Positions 10,774 to 22,569 are shown, numbered from the stretch's first letter. The stretch is DNA of 64,000 nt from Labyrinthula sp. Ha (GCA_015227615.1 JAALGZ010000001.1:2294001-2358000); one strand, 5' to 3'. Numbers and translations are program-made. Notes: generated by a model from the letters alone, not told the origin.

Positions 10774-11244
10774 TGTTGAAATAAGTTAGTTTTTGGTTTG
10801 TAAATATAGAAGAAGGAGCTGATGTTCTGACCTCTAGTAATTGAAATATAGGGATAGAAGTGAGTTGAGCGGGTGAGGTATAACCGAACCATTGCTGAGA
10901 ACCAAGCGGAGCTCTTGTGGGTAATGAAGGGCTTGTGTAAACTTGATATTTGATTAAAAGGAGTTGTATTTATAAGAAGTGGATATCATTGATGATTGGA
11001 TAAATCGGTGGTAATGTTATATTGGAAGGTAACAGTAGGAGAAAAAGTGATGACGTGGTTTGGTGAAATACAGTTTTGACGATGATCGAATACGAGCTAT
11101 AGTTTACTGAATAGACAGATATAAAAGTTTTTTAAGCCTTAAGTAATTGATAGAAGAACTTTACAAGAGTTTTAAAAAAACCAAGAAGAAAAGGAAGTTA
11201 ATAAAAAATTAGAAGTTTAAATTGAGAACTAGACGTACTCAATA
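10774..11244 (+). repeat. 3' LTR
   Basis: Direct repeat of 3443-3911. It is preceded by a purine-rich tract (AAAGAAAGCAG at about 10763-10773) that fits a polypurine primer site for plus-strand synthesis. The second half is almost identical to the 5' LTR while the first half carries most differences. Confidence 0.85.
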
Positions 11245-11559
11245 ATTTAGCAAATTCATATGTAGTAATCATCTAAATATGTTCCCAGTGTACAATTTTT
11301 AGTTTAACCTATAGTATTTTATGACGTGTCAACCTATTAAATGTTGCCACTCTTGGCGTGGAATTATCCTTCAAATAAAGTTTGAAGTTTCCCACAGGCT
11401 ATATGTATCTGCCAACGTAGTTTGATGACCTTCGATAGTTTTATTGAGGATTCATGTCCCCTCTACTATTTTTTATGTATTGTAAAGTACTTTTTTGGAA
11501 ACATCATCCATTAAATAGCTTATTTAGATGACATATCTGATCCTGAAATCAGGATATTA

Positions 11560-11930
11560 ACAGGCTCAAGATGCCTGGTAAACTACAACATTCTTTCTGT
11601 TAACCGCTGCAGAAACTTTTTGATCTTTCGGAGCTCTTTCAGCAAATGGCCGAACCAATGGACCTAGATTTTTACAGTAATGAACTTAGAAGAACTTGCT
11701 TCAAGCTCACTGCTAACAGTAGAGTTTCTTAGAGCAGCTGCGAGTTTTATTAGTTCTTATCTTTTAATGTACATACCATACTCAATTCTACTTTCTTCTG
11801 CCAGAAAAGCTTGTGAAGTAATTTCTTTTACATCCCTTCTAATAGTTAATACACTAATTACTTCTATTATGTCTGTTCAGGTAGCACATGTTTCTTGAAT
11901 CCATTCTTCAGTCATTGCAGATGTATTTCT
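11560..11930 (-). pseudogene. Decayed coding fragment, unidentified
   Basis: On the minus strand one frame reads as an ordinary soluble protein (for example MTEEWIQETC, then RRDVKEITSQAFLAEESRIE, then IKLAAALRNSTVSSELEASS) but is interrupted by several stops. The composition is unlike the surrounding AT-rich DNA. No domain was recognised. A fragment of a transposon is the likeliest explanation given the neighbours; the plus-strand open frame 11680-11898 is its shadow. Confidence 0.3.
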
Positions 11931-11955
11931 GTTTGTAATGAATTCCACCTATGGG

Positions 11956-12262
11956 TAGGGGTGCCTAATGAGTCCTCATTGAGGACTCAGTCATGCTATT
12001 GATGAAACTTTCCGGTGATTGAGTGAGTCTGAGTCTGTCTCCATACCACTTTGAGTGAGCAATGAGTGAGGAAACAGGACCTCATAGAGGATTTCTGAGT
12101 GAGGAATTGTATGATTTTTGACAGAGTGAGCAATGTGCTCCTCATTAAAAAATTGAGTGAAGATTATTGATAGATTGACTGAGGAATACTGAAGAATTGA
12201 CTGAGGAACTCATTGAGGATTCTCAATTCCTCAATGAGGAATTTCCTCATTAAGCACCCCTA
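11956..12262. mobile_element. hAT-like miniature inverted-repeat element
   Basis: The ends are inverted: TAGGGGTGCCTAATGAG on the left and CTCATTAAGCACCCCTA on the right, continuing inward through a second shared block TCCTCATTGAGGA. The flanks CCTATGGG and CCTGTGAC agree at five or six of eight positions and could be a worn 8-bp target duplication, the hAT length. The interior is made of variants of GAGTGAG and GACTGAGGAA. No coding capacity, so a non-autonomous element. Confidence 0.6.
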
Positions 12263-12264
12263 CC

Positions 12265-12868
12265 TGTGACCCAGCATTCTTGCTTACTTGTACCTTTTTT
12301 GTCGTTTCTGGTTTCGCTTATCGGTTTTTTAGTTACTCGAAATATGCTGCAGTCAACCACATTCTAATGGGGTTTTGATTGTGGATTATAAGAGCAACTC
12401 CGTGGTTCTTGTTTACTTTTCTCCGACAACTTGTGTTATTCTCAAATCACAATCGTACTATATGCCACGTCATTATGCACGGCCCACTCAGTTAAAGTTA
12501 TATTTAATTTGGGAAATGCAATGAAGCGGTTAATACAGTAAATCTAAAAAACCCATTTTAGATGATATAAGCGAATTTGGATAGATCCTACTCCAAAATT
12601 GGACTGGAAATAAGCTAAAAGACATAAAAAGACTTTCACCGTAGTTAAATATTTGCACACTGAACCACCTAAACACACGGAGAGCAATACTTTCATTTGA
12701 CATAGGTATAACCCGAAAAGATCTTAACCATTTTTATTTAAGATATTTCTTGGTTGTCCTCTAAACTTGCCACAAGATCTCTCAGGAACAAATTAGTGGC
12801 TTTGAATCAGTTTAGAGGTATATCTGCAAAATATAAATTCAGAAAAAGTGCTAGCCCAAGTACAAAAA
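12265..12868. other. Upstream region of the Roco gene, nothing recognised
   Basis: AT-rich DNA without a convincing open frame. It must include the promoter and 5' UTR of the gene starting at 12869, but I cannot point to a specific element. Confidence 0.4.
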
Positions 12869-15800
12869 ATGAAGCGTGGTGAGGCAACAAATCCCCCCAA
12901 CACAAAGGAAAATGAGTCACCTGTTACCGCTAAAGCTAAGTTTAATTTATCACCTGCCTCCAGCAAAGTTAAGAAACTAGGTTTTGCTACTCTTAGAAAA
13001 AACAAGCGCAGCTCTTCATTTATTCGAATGACAGTGGAGACTAACCCTCTAGTTGGCTCAAAGTTCTTCATGCTAACAGCCGATGAGCTCAAGATACAAT
13101 TACCAACCTTTGCAGACCTTGCGCATTTAAATCTGGAAGTACCGTTTTCTATGACCTTAGAGAGTGCTCTTAATAAATTTATTATTGATCCACAATGTAT
13201 AACCAAACTAACTTGCACAGTAAACGAAAGTAAAGGATTGCCTAGCATATCTCCAGAGAAGTTAGAAGCTATTCTTTGGAAACTTACACAGTTGAAGCAC
13301 ATTAGGTATTTGTACTCTATTATTAAGATATAGTGTCTCAGGTCCTGAGTCGTATGTGGGCAGAATAGGTAGACTTTCAGATACACTGGAAACTTTGAAG
13401 TAAATATGGTAATTGATTATTTTTTAGTATTGAACTCCACAGTGACGATAGCATGGGCACAACATCATACAATCTTAATAGAAGCTCTCTTCAGTTTTGC
13501 AGGTATATAGATTTAAGAATTTTTATTGTAGCTATGTGGTGAAGGGAAATCTGGAAGAACCTTATCGTCACTACTTACTGTTTCTTGTTTACAATCCTGC
13601 CGCGAAGCGAAAGAGTGGTGCATTAACAATAGAGCTAGGCCTATTCATACAAAAAGGTCACGAAGAGGAATTCTCTTACTACATAGAAGAATTAGGACTA
13701 ATCCTTTTGGCTAGTTTACCTTCCCCTCCTTTCGCACTCAGAATTTTAACTGCCCAAGCCATTTTTGAACGCCCTAGTGCAAATGGTTTTCTTGGTTTCA
13801 TAAATATTAAACTTGCGAAGCTACAACGGACGCATGAGCTACAATTATTTTATCAAGCTCTCTTGGACTCTAACATGATGCAATATAGTCGTTGTAAACT
13901 TGTTCTTGTAGGGGAAGCTGGTGCTGGTAAGACTTGGACGAAGAATAATCTTGCTCATATAGCCTTTAATAAGAAAGAAAGGAGATCAACCAATGGGTTA
14001 GATGCTACCAGCGTCATAACTGTTCAAACTAACTCTAAATCTAGCGGAAAGTGGTCCAGCAGAGTAGAGGAACCTCACAAGATGTTTGTTGACGAATTTT
14101 CTGAAAGCATATTGCAGCAACATGCAAAAGGGCAATTCCAACTGCCAGCGAATGATGCCTCTGAAGAAAAGAAAAATATATTGTCCGAATCAGATGCTAT
14201 CATTGAAGACCAGGTTGTTTCGTTGTCACCTGATGTGGGAAACCTCTTTGAAAGAGCTTTGGAACGGTTACAGACTTCACCAAGAAACAAGCTAAACAGC
14301 TCTCTCACGGTTTCATCAAAGTCAATGAAGTTCTCACTCTGGGACTTTGGTGGCCAAAAAATATTTCATAACTTTCAGAACCTTTTTCTAACTCCGAACT
14401 CTATAATTCTACTGGTTTTTAATCTCAGAAATTTTGAAACTAACACCACCGCACAGTCGACGACATTAGATTTTTGGCTTAAAAGTATTGAACTATACGC
14501 CCCGAGTAGTAAGGTGGTACTAGTGGGAACCCACCTGGATCAGCTGAAAGATAATATGTCCCCCCTAAACTTTTTGAATGGGGGCAATAGAGAAAAAAGG
14601 CTGAAGAGCATATCATCTGTTCTCTCTCAACATGACCATGTTAGAGGAAATAGTGTGCTATGGCGAGATGTATCTTTCTTTCCAATAGATAACTACTCTG
14701 CTGGAAAGAATAAGCAGGACATTAGAGTTTTGCGGTCGCATATATATAAGTTATCATATTCAGAACAGTATGGCGAAGTAGTGACAAAAAATATTCCACT
14801 GACATGGATTATGTTGGTAGAGATTTTGTCCACACGCCACTCTTATTTAACAGCAGAAAAACTGCAGCAAGAATGCAAGATTTGGAGTGTTGACACTACA
14901 CGGCTTATAGGTTTTTTTACTGATGCTGGAGTTTTTCTTCACTTTAATATCCTGTCTGATAGACCACCGTATCAGGGAAAGGAAATTATATTTCTGCAAC
15001 CAATGCCTCTTGTGAAAATCTTGAACAAACTGATTTTTGAACCAGCTGTGCATAATTTAGAGTTTAAAATTCCTCACCAATCACTTGCTAAAGAATTTTC
15101 GATTTTTAAGAATACAGGAACATTAACCAAGAAGTTGTTCTTCTTTCTAATGGAAGAGTTCTCATACAATGTAGAAGAAAGACGCTTTATGGAGGAACTG
15201 CTCTTTTCTCTGCTCTTAGTCTGTAGATATGCGAAAAAATACTTTGTTCCTGCTATGAGTAAAACGGACACAAAAGAAATTCTGGAAACTTTTCTGATGA
15301 ATGCTGAGCGCGAACGATATTTAGAAATTAGATTTAACCCACTGCTTCCACGAGGTTTTTTCCCTTCCCTTATTTGCCTATTTATGTCCATTTGCTACAC
15401 CGTTAAAGCGCCTCAGGAACATTTTACACTAACTCCTACACGATTTAACTTCTTTTTTAGTTGTTACAGAGATGTAATTTCAGTTTACTTGGTCGCTAGT
15501 GATTCTACTATTCAGCTGTACTTGGGAAAAGGTGATTATTATTCATGGGCTTTCTCACTTGTACTGAAATGGTTGGAACAATCTCTTAAGAGTTTACTTA
15601 CAGTGAGTAAAGCTAAACCAGATTGCACTATCCATGGAGTTTCGGAAAATATGGATAATAAAGAAATAAATATTGTAGAAGAGCGAGAACGATTCTTTGA
15701 AAAATGTCGAGGGCTAGATGACATCCAGGATATTCAGGCAGCGGCACAAGAATCATTAAGCTATTTTTTTGTTGATCCGAGAGAATTGCCTACTGGTAAA

Positions 15801-16307
15801 AACCAAGTATTAGATACAAAAGAGTATGAATTTGATGTGTTTTTGTCACACGCTTGGGGAGATGTAGTTGAAGGGAGACATCCAGATCATGATTCAGTTG
15901 ACGTCTTTTACAAGAAGCTTGTCAAAGAAGGAATTAAACCTTGGTTTGATTCTGTTAACATGAAAGTTGATTTAATGGGAGATATGATCCATGGTATAAG
16001 GCACTCAAGATACATTTTCATTTTTTTAACTTATGGATACTTAAAGAGACTAGAACTTGATAGTCCTGTTCGCTTTGAATTTAATCTATTGAAGGCAAAG
16101 CAAAGTGAGAAGATTGTGTTTATTTGCATAGAAGAAGGTTTGTTAGAGTCCGAGGAGTGGAAGTATAGTAGAGCACATGGGCAGTATGCAGGCAACAGGA
16201 TAATAGACTTCAGTTCCAGAGTTTTTACAAAGAAAGAAATGAGCCAACTAGCTGATTTGGTTAAACCATCTCGTATCCGGAATATATCTTCTAAAGCAAC
16301 TAATTAG
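12869..16307 (+). CDS. Roco-family GTPase with C-terminal TIR domain
   Basis: Four exons joined by three tiny GT-AG introns (13306-13333, 13400-13427, 13503-13531; 28, 28 and 29 nt) give a 1,117-residue protein; exon lengths 437, 66, 75 and 2776 sum to a multiple of three. The first in-frame ATG after an upstream stop is 12869. Residues 1-200 are basic and then possibly degenerate leucine-rich. A Roc GTPase follows: P-loop GEAGAGKT (about 320-327), G3 WDFGGQ (463), G4 THLD (526), then a COR-like region (about 580-760). The C-terminus from about 955 is a TIR domain: YEFDVFLSHAWGD, KPWFDSVNM, GIRHSRYIFIFLT, RFEFN. Glu1042 in RFEFN sits where TIR NADases keep their catalytic Glu. Expected role: intracellular signalling, with the GTPase switch controlling a TIR effector; partner and trigger unknown. 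No kinase domain is present, unlike LRRK-type Roco proteins. Confidence 0.85.
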
Positions 16308-17777
16308 TTTTAATGCCTTTTAAAGAGTGAATTCATAGTTTTTCTCATTTTTTAGGAATTCTTGGGTGTGATAAATTGTTGTACTAATGGCACTTCTTAC
16401 CATCTATCCATCGCACTAAGTGTTACTGAGGAATAGGCGTGCAGAAGACAGAAAAGTAAAAAGTACAGAAACACTTATATAGAGAAAGTATGGGATCTAA
16501 TAGTAACTTTGACAAGTAGGGAAGATTATTTCTGATTCTAATGTCCATGTGGGAATTAACCGGACCAGTAGTATAAAAATATGCTATACATGACATTTAG
16601 ATACCTTTGGCACTCAAAAAATTTGGGGTGTATGAAATAATAAACAACAACCTATCCAAGCTCTGTAAACTCTTGATGCAAATTGGAGGTAAGCATGTAG
16701 GTACTTAGATATAGAAAATAACCACCATGTAGCAAGGAAGATTAATAAAGAGCCAAGCTTAAGTTATACACAGTATTCGTAAAACAAATTAACATCTAAA
16801 GTGTAATGAAAAAGTCAATATTAATATAAAGGTGCCTGCGCCAAGACCTAGTACAAAAAATTATAGTAGTATATATAAACAGTCATACACAGTGATTAAA
16901 AATGTCAAGTATCTTGAGTTTATACATCCCATAATAAACTCTTAATACCTAACTACCAAACCTCATCGGCCATTATACACTAGCCAAAGATTATAGCTTA
17001 TTCATTGCACCTAATTCATTCGTCTGTTTCTGGAAAATAGATAATAACAAATTTACTATATAAACAAAAATCATACATGATCTTAAGAAAACTTTGAAAC
17101 TTTTTTGCATGAAAATTTGCTAACGGAGATAGTCAAGTGGAACCAAATCATATGTATATACGGGGATAGGATGGATAGTACTGATACTACATGGCAGCAG
17201 ATTCATTGAAGATTTCATAACAGGCCCTTAATCTGTAGTCAAATCTGGTAAAGCAAAACTTTGTTGCTTCGCTTCGTTTACTAAAGAGGCGATGGCAGTT
17301 TTCACTCAATAAAGAGGTATACCTATGTTAGAGTAATACAATGAGCAATTAGAACACATTCGGGAAAACATATACCACAAGAATAAAACAGACATGTACC
17401 TGTAATTTACAAAAATAAAGTTCGGCCCCTGAATGGGTGCATAGTTAGCTAAGGGAACCAGCTCCATTCCACCCAGCTGTGATACACCATAGGGAGTAGT
17501 ATATTTCTTTATTGATTATATTCTATAGAATACGAAAAAAGAAATACGAGCCTAGGTTAATAATTGACATGACTCAACAAACTCTGTGTTAATTTCTTAC
17601 TATTTTTTCTAAGACTCCCGCGATTTAGCATAGACTGTCAGTATAATAAGATACTTGCTATAAGCAAAGCATTAAGAATTCGTCAAACATGCAATAAAAG
17701 TATTACATCGGCAGAAAAACACATTTCGAAAGAAAATGAAAAGAGAGATTGCTTGAAAGTAACTGGAAGTATTAATA
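16308..17777. other. AT-rich intergenic stretch, nothing recognised
   Basis: Dense stops in all frames, no repeat or RNA gene identified. It includes the 3' UTR of the Roco-TIR gene. Confidence 0.4.
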
Positions 17778-18210
17778 TTAAATAAAAATTAATTCATTCG
17801 GATCTTGTTTCTTGAGCTGCAATTGCGATTGCGAAAGAAGGTCGTTTACTCCTTCTACATCAAGCACTTTATTGCCATTCTTGAAGTATTTAAGGAATGT
17901 AAATAATTTTTTCAGACGTACTAAAAGGAGATTTAGGGAAAATGTACATAATTTGAAACTGCAACTACTTTTCTGTGATAATAGCAGAAAAAGGGCACTT
18001 CCAATAATTGAAATTGGTTTTCTTGAAGCATTTACAGGAGTAATCCAGGGAGAACGAGTTCCTGGTTCACCTGAAAGCAGAAAAACCAAAAATTTTGAAC
18101 ACAACTAAAGCTTTTTTTCCCTTTTTCTTCACAATTAAGTAGCTGCCTTTTCTAAAACTACATCTAGATGAAATAAATCACAGTTTCTTTGCTTTTCCGG
18201 CAAATTACGT
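17778..18210 (-). CDS. Possible small gene with short introns, unidentified
   Basis: The minus-strand frame ending with TAA at 17778 has coding-like composition (KLFTFLKYFKNGNKVLDVEG, then SQSQLQLKKQDPNELIFI). It contains a 27-nt stretch, GTACAT...TTTTAG (17921-17947), that looks like the introns of the other genes and removes no frame. Further upstream another 30-nt GTGATT...TTTTAG stretch and a 32-35-nt one before GTGAACC would link more coding-like sequence. The start could not be fixed, and the opposite strand is also open (98 codons, 17812-18108). No domain recognised. Confidence 0.28.
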
Positions 18211-20869
18211 TTTGATATAATGCTTAGGAATTAAGCAGATATAAGCTATTGACTAACTTACAAGTATTTAGTACAGAAATTGATCAAAATTTATTACTTA
18301 TTCTCTAATTTAAGGCTAATTTAAATTTAAGTTTATCTTTCTTGCTTTTGAACTTTTTATGGTATGATTAATTCAATGATGTACCACTATGCATTGTGTA
18401 TTATATACGTGTAAATAAAATTTGCATCCTCAAAGAGTAGCTACTAGGGCTATTGTATCAATTATTCACAACTTGAAAATTACAAACAGTTTGAAGAACC
18501 AACTAATGAATACAACGACTTCTATATAGATAAGTTTTAAATGAACTGGGGTTTAGATTTGCTTAAAATCTTCTAGAATGTTGTAAAAATTCCAACACCT
18601 AACTACCTGGACAGCAACAGTATAAGTCAACTTAGGTGTAAAAATTACCTTGAGGGGTAACTACATAGTCCAAGATACTTAATTAAATAAATTTGCTAGC
18701 TGTTGAATGAAACCCCATCTGCTTGTACTGACCAATCTTTAAGATATCTGCAACATAGTATAGAGAATGATCTCTTTGAGAGTTATATATTTGCATACTG
18801 TTTCACAGACCTTTAATGGATAGAACAACCTAAGGTTTATGATACATTATACGTAGCCAAGATTAAGTGAAAATATAATTACTCCTGTTGTTTTGCTTCA
18901 ACTCAGTTTAATACTCTATAGGTTAAACTATCTAGGGGTAATACGTGACTATATGAGCAAACTAGTTATGTTAAGCTGGTAAAGGTTTTCCAACATGTAG
19001 ATGACCTTCCACTTGACTTAAAGCGAGACCAAATGACTTGCACATACAAAATACTACAAGGAAGAGCCAGTGCGCAAATAGTCTAATTATTATTACCTAA
19101 GGTATTAGTTTGATAAGTTTCGTGGTATGAAAATTAGGAGTACGGCTGAGCGAAGCTGTATCATGGGGGGTATTAGCCATGATTAGATTAAAAGGTGCTC
19201 TATATAAAAAGCATTGAAAATACTATCCAGGTATACATTGGTTAATCATAGCGTCGGCAACGGAAACACTGTACCACTGAGTAGATGACTTGGTTTTAGT
19301 TCTTGTTCAGAGGTGCTGATTGAAATTGAAAATATCCTCATTTTCATCAACTTTAGTAAGAATGACTGGTTGACTAGCCATTGAGAAAACCCGCAAGATA
19401 CACATGAAATATAAAAAATTAGCTCCGACACCCTCGCATGTGGTGTTCGATGGCACTTCTACATAGATCAATAGAGAAACACCCTAACAACAGCATAACT
19501 ACCTTCGTTGTTCTGTTTACGTTAATATTTATGGTAGGTACATAGTTAGTACAAAATTAGAGTGCCAAGTCGCTTTCTAAGGCACTATTCCTTCGCATAA
19601 GAATTCTTAACAATTAAAATTCAAGGGACTTGCAATAACTAAGATAAGAAATCAGGACAGTGAGCGAAAATAGGTAGTAAAGATTGCCTCGTCTGATTAA
19701 GAATATGACCAAAGTGGCAAATAACCGTAATGGAGAGCATTTCCCTGGTGATATTAACTAAGACCACCAAATGCAGTTAATCCAAGCGGAAAACTGCTGA
19801 ATATATAACTTAAGCAGGATATTTAGAGCTAAAGTTTCGTTGGGCAATGAGTTAAACATCATTGATTGAGTCAATCTTGAACCAATTATTAACACAAGGA
19901 GTCAAGTAACTTTACTAAGAATAAGTGAAAGATCAAGTACTCTTTAACATATTATTGCTAGCAATATAAAAGAGGAGATTGATCCTTCCTTTAGTATCAA
20001 TGATTTATATATAGACATTTTTAAGAAATTAGACTTGGTCACCTTTGTGTCGGCTGTAAAAGAAATTTTAATTGGGAAGTGTAAAATGCACAGTAGGATA
20101 TTATCATTTTGGTTAATCCATAGTTTCTGGAACATATTAGGGAATCATTTTAAGCCCTTCAGCTTTAATTGCATGATTTAATTAAAGCCATCGACAGATT
20201 TCTATTTAGGATTCCGATGATGCAATGTTTAATCCGAGTTCAAATCGCTTGCCCGGTATTTATTACTACCAACAGTTCTGGGGACAGTGAATCCCGATAA
20301 GTAAGGAATTTCCAGAACACGTGTGATCTATAACTTATAATCATAAACAACTAAGTTTCAGAGAATACGGGATGGAGCTATAACTAATAATACATGAGTT
20401 CATTAACATCCACAGGGTGTTTCTAATTACCAAGGTACTTGGGTACCCATGCTTTCTTTTCTGTAGAAAACAACTATAATTGACTTACATTCATTACTCC
20501 TTTCCAGCAGTTAGAGTCTATATTTTTCTTAGCTACTTTTTGCGCTGCATGTAAGTCTAGTAGTGGCTCGTACTTGTTAACAATGAATGGCACTCTTTCT
20601 TTAGTTGACAAGATATACTGGCCATTTTCCATTTATTCATCGTGTAAAAGAGCAAATGACATTTTACAGGAACACATCTTAGTACTAATTCAAGAGATCT
20701 TACTTGGTAATTAACGGCACAAATAATTATGTTAGGTTATTGTGAGTTTGCTAATAAATTTACACAAGGGTGCTACAAAATTGTTTTCGTATTGGATACG
20801 ATCAAAACTGTTGCTTCATCAATACTATTTATAATCTAGAAGCACAAAATTGAATTTCTTCAAAGCAAG
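18211..20869. other. AT-rich intergenic stretch, nothing recognised
   Basis: No open frame with plausible protein sequence and no RNA gene found. A partial B-box-like GAGTTCAAATC near 20238 lacks the rest of a tRNA. Confidence 0.4.
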
Positions 20870-22390
20870 CTACCATTTTTCCATTAATGGATTATCAAGT
20901 TTTGGAATATTATGATATTGAGTTAACAGTTCTTCGACATTTTCTTTATCCTCTAACGCCAAAACTGCCTCCCCTTTCACTAAAGGTCTGTCATTATATT
21001 TTTTTATTTGACTCTCAAGGTATTCAACTACTGAAACTTCTTCCTTTGCTTTAATCTGGCCACCACCATTTAAACAGCCTCCAGGACACGCCATAATTTC
21101 TATAAAGTCATAGGCGCATTTTCCACGCTTGAGTTGTCTAATAATAGCTTGAATATTTCTAAATCCATAGACTCGGGCAAAATTTAATTTCCTTTCTCCT
21201 TTTACACTCAAGGAAATGGACTCAAAATCTTTGTTCCGGCCTTTTTTCATAGGGAGCGATTCCTTTGATACATCAACCCCAAACTTCTCCTTTGCAACAC
21301 TTCGAAAAATGTAATCTAAATAACCACCGCTTCCTTTCCCTTCCTGAAAGAGCCTTTCCATCCTCTGCTCATCAGCATCACTTACTACGAGCGTTTTTAA
21401 CTGTTCAACAAAGTCAAAATTATTCTCAATAAGTAGCTCCTTGACTTCAGTCGTAGTTAGCACCAAATCAACTTCCTGCTTATCTAATCTTTCAGAGAAA
21501 AAATCTTTCCTTGAAGCTTCTAGTTTCTTATCTGGACAAGGCTGAACTTGTACAATTTTCGCATTCTGAAACTCCTTGCTTAAATAGTACGGTGCAGCTT
21601 GTTGAGCAGAAACAACAGAGGAAAGATAGGGAATAACTTCAGGATACTGTTTTTCCACGTAGCATATCCATCCGGGGCAACTTGATGTGATCACAGGAAG
21701 TTTCGCTGAAAATTCTTTGTGGTTCTTGATAACTTGTCCAGAGGAGACCTGTTTGATCCGTGAAGTTGAATACCCAAGAGTTTCTTCAGGGGCATTCCAA
21801 TCTCCTAATTTAGTTTTTGAGTCTAATGCAGATACAAATTCTTTTTGTGCTAGTGCCAAAACTTTATTCTCGTACGGCGAGCTGCTTACAACTTTGGTAA
21901 TTTTCCCACTGAGACTCTTCATGAAGGCAGTAACAAGTCGAAGTGTTTCAGAAAGTGATAAATCAAAATCTACGGCCAAATTTGATAGACTTTGGGTTGA
22001 TATGATTATCACAATATTTTCTGATGGCTCTGCTTTCTCCAAAAGGTTTAAGAACTCCGCTTTGCTTTGTTGTTCGATTAGTATAGTTTCGGCAGAAGTA
22101 ACACACCCGCTGCAAGCTAGACAATCAGTTAGAGATACTTGGGCTATCTTTTTCGTCTTACCTTTCTTTAGTTTCGTTTTAATGATATTGGGTTCTTGGT
22201 ATTCATCTAGTCCAGGAAGTGAATTAATGGGATTAGTGTCTAATTCAAGTTCCAGGGAGATTTTCTTTGGTTTTGATAAATTCTTCGAATCAGACAGGGA
22301 GTTTTCAATAGTATCTGGGAGAATACAAGCTTGGGAAGGAGCTATAAAATCATTTAGGTCGCCCAGGAGAACTGAACTAGCAAAAGCCAT
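20870..22390 (-). CDS. NAR1: Cytosolic Fe-S cluster assembly factor NAR1 (iron-only hydrogenase-like)
   Basis: A single-exon gene of 506 residues, close to the usual 470-490. NAR1/NARF proteins are hydrogenase-like Fe-S proteins of the cytosolic iron-sulfur assembly (CIA) machinery; they pass clusters from the scaffold to the targeting complex and do not make hydrogen. N-terminal cluster cysteines: C22 (in FIAPSQAC) and C90, C93, C96 (in SLTDCLACSGC). The H-cluster-like cysteines are C238 (ITSSCPGW), C285 (QVQPCPDKK), C435 and C439 (EIMACPGGCLNGGGQ). All eight are in place, so the protein should bind both clusters. The order DLNDFI...SQAC at the N-terminus separates NAR1 from true [FeFe]-hydrogenases. 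It ends in a terminal Trp (MEKW). There is no mitochondrial presequence, so cytosolic. The plus-strand frame 21687-22454 is its shadow. Confidence 0.95.
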   Translation of the reverse strand: MAFASSVLLGDLNDFIAPSQACILPDTIENSLSDSKNLSKPKKISLELELDTNPINSLPGLDEYQEPNIIKTKLKKGKTKKIAQVSLTDCLACSGCVTSAETILIEQQSKAEFLNLLEKAEPSENIVIIISTQSLSNLAVDFDLSLSETLRLVTAFMKSLSGKITKVVSSSPYENKVLALAQKEFVSALDSKTKLGDWNAPEETLGYSTSRIKQVSSGQVIKNHKEFSAKLPVITSSCPGWICYVEKQYPEVIPYLSSVVSAQQAAPYYLSKEFQNAKIVQVQPCPDKKLEASRKDFFSERLDKQEVDLVLTTTEVKELLIENNFDFVEQLKTLVVSDADEQRMERLFQEGKGSGGYLDYIFRSVAKEKFGVDVSKESLPMKKGRNKDFESISLSVKGERKLNFARVYGFRNIQAIIRQLKRGKCAYDFIEIMACPGGCLNGGGQIKAKEEVSVVEYLESQIKKYNDRPLVKGEAVLALEDKENVEELLTQYHNIPKLDNPLMEKW

Positions 22391-22569
22391 TTGCTTGTTG
22401 TTTTTCTCGAAAACAGGTTTATTTTTAATAGTAATGCACCATCGAGATATATAAGAAAGTGTGAAGTGTAAAAAGCGAGAGCGGATTTTTTCACTCCAGA
22501 GTTTGATACTTCTCGTAATCTGATTGGCGCGACAAATTTCCCAAACTAAAATTTCAACTAGAGGAAATT

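Larger units (their letters stand above)
3443..11244 (+). mobile_element. Ty3/Gypsy-type LTR retrotransposon carrying an MT-A70 methyltransferase (broken copy)
   Basis: The element is bounded by two direct repeats of about 470 bp that start with TGTTG. The 4-bp flanks ATTT (3439-3442) and ATTT (11245-11248) are a possible target-site duplication. Internal parts in order, all on the plus strand: gag-like region with coiled-coil and a CX2CX4HX4C zinc knuckle, reverse transcriptase, RNase H, integrase, chromodomain, SANT/Myb-like segment, retropepsin-like protease, a linker, an MT-A70-family adenine methyltransferase, a purine-rich tract, and the 3' LTR. RT-RH-INT order plus a chromodomain places it in the Ty3/Gypsy superfamily, near chromoviruses. 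The protease lies downstream of the integrase, unlike the usual place between gag and RT. The LTRs agree at roughly 94-95% by eye, so the insertion is not recent. The coding span is broken about ten or more times; treat it as a fossil. Confidence 0.88.

Noticed and set aside
3443-11244. Non-standard genetic code to explain interrupted frames in the LTR element
   Set aside because: NAR1, UTP6, the Roco-TIR gene and others in the same window read cleanly with the standard code, so the element is simply decayed.
20870-22390. True [FeFe]-hydrogenase for an anaerobic organelle
   Set aside because: The N-terminal cysteine spacing and DLNDFI/SLTDCLACSGC signature are those of NAR1, and no targeting peptide or extra ferredoxin domain is present.
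21687-22454. 255-codon plus-strand open frame opposite NAR1
   Set aside because: It is the complement of a conserved gene and its translation resembles no protein.
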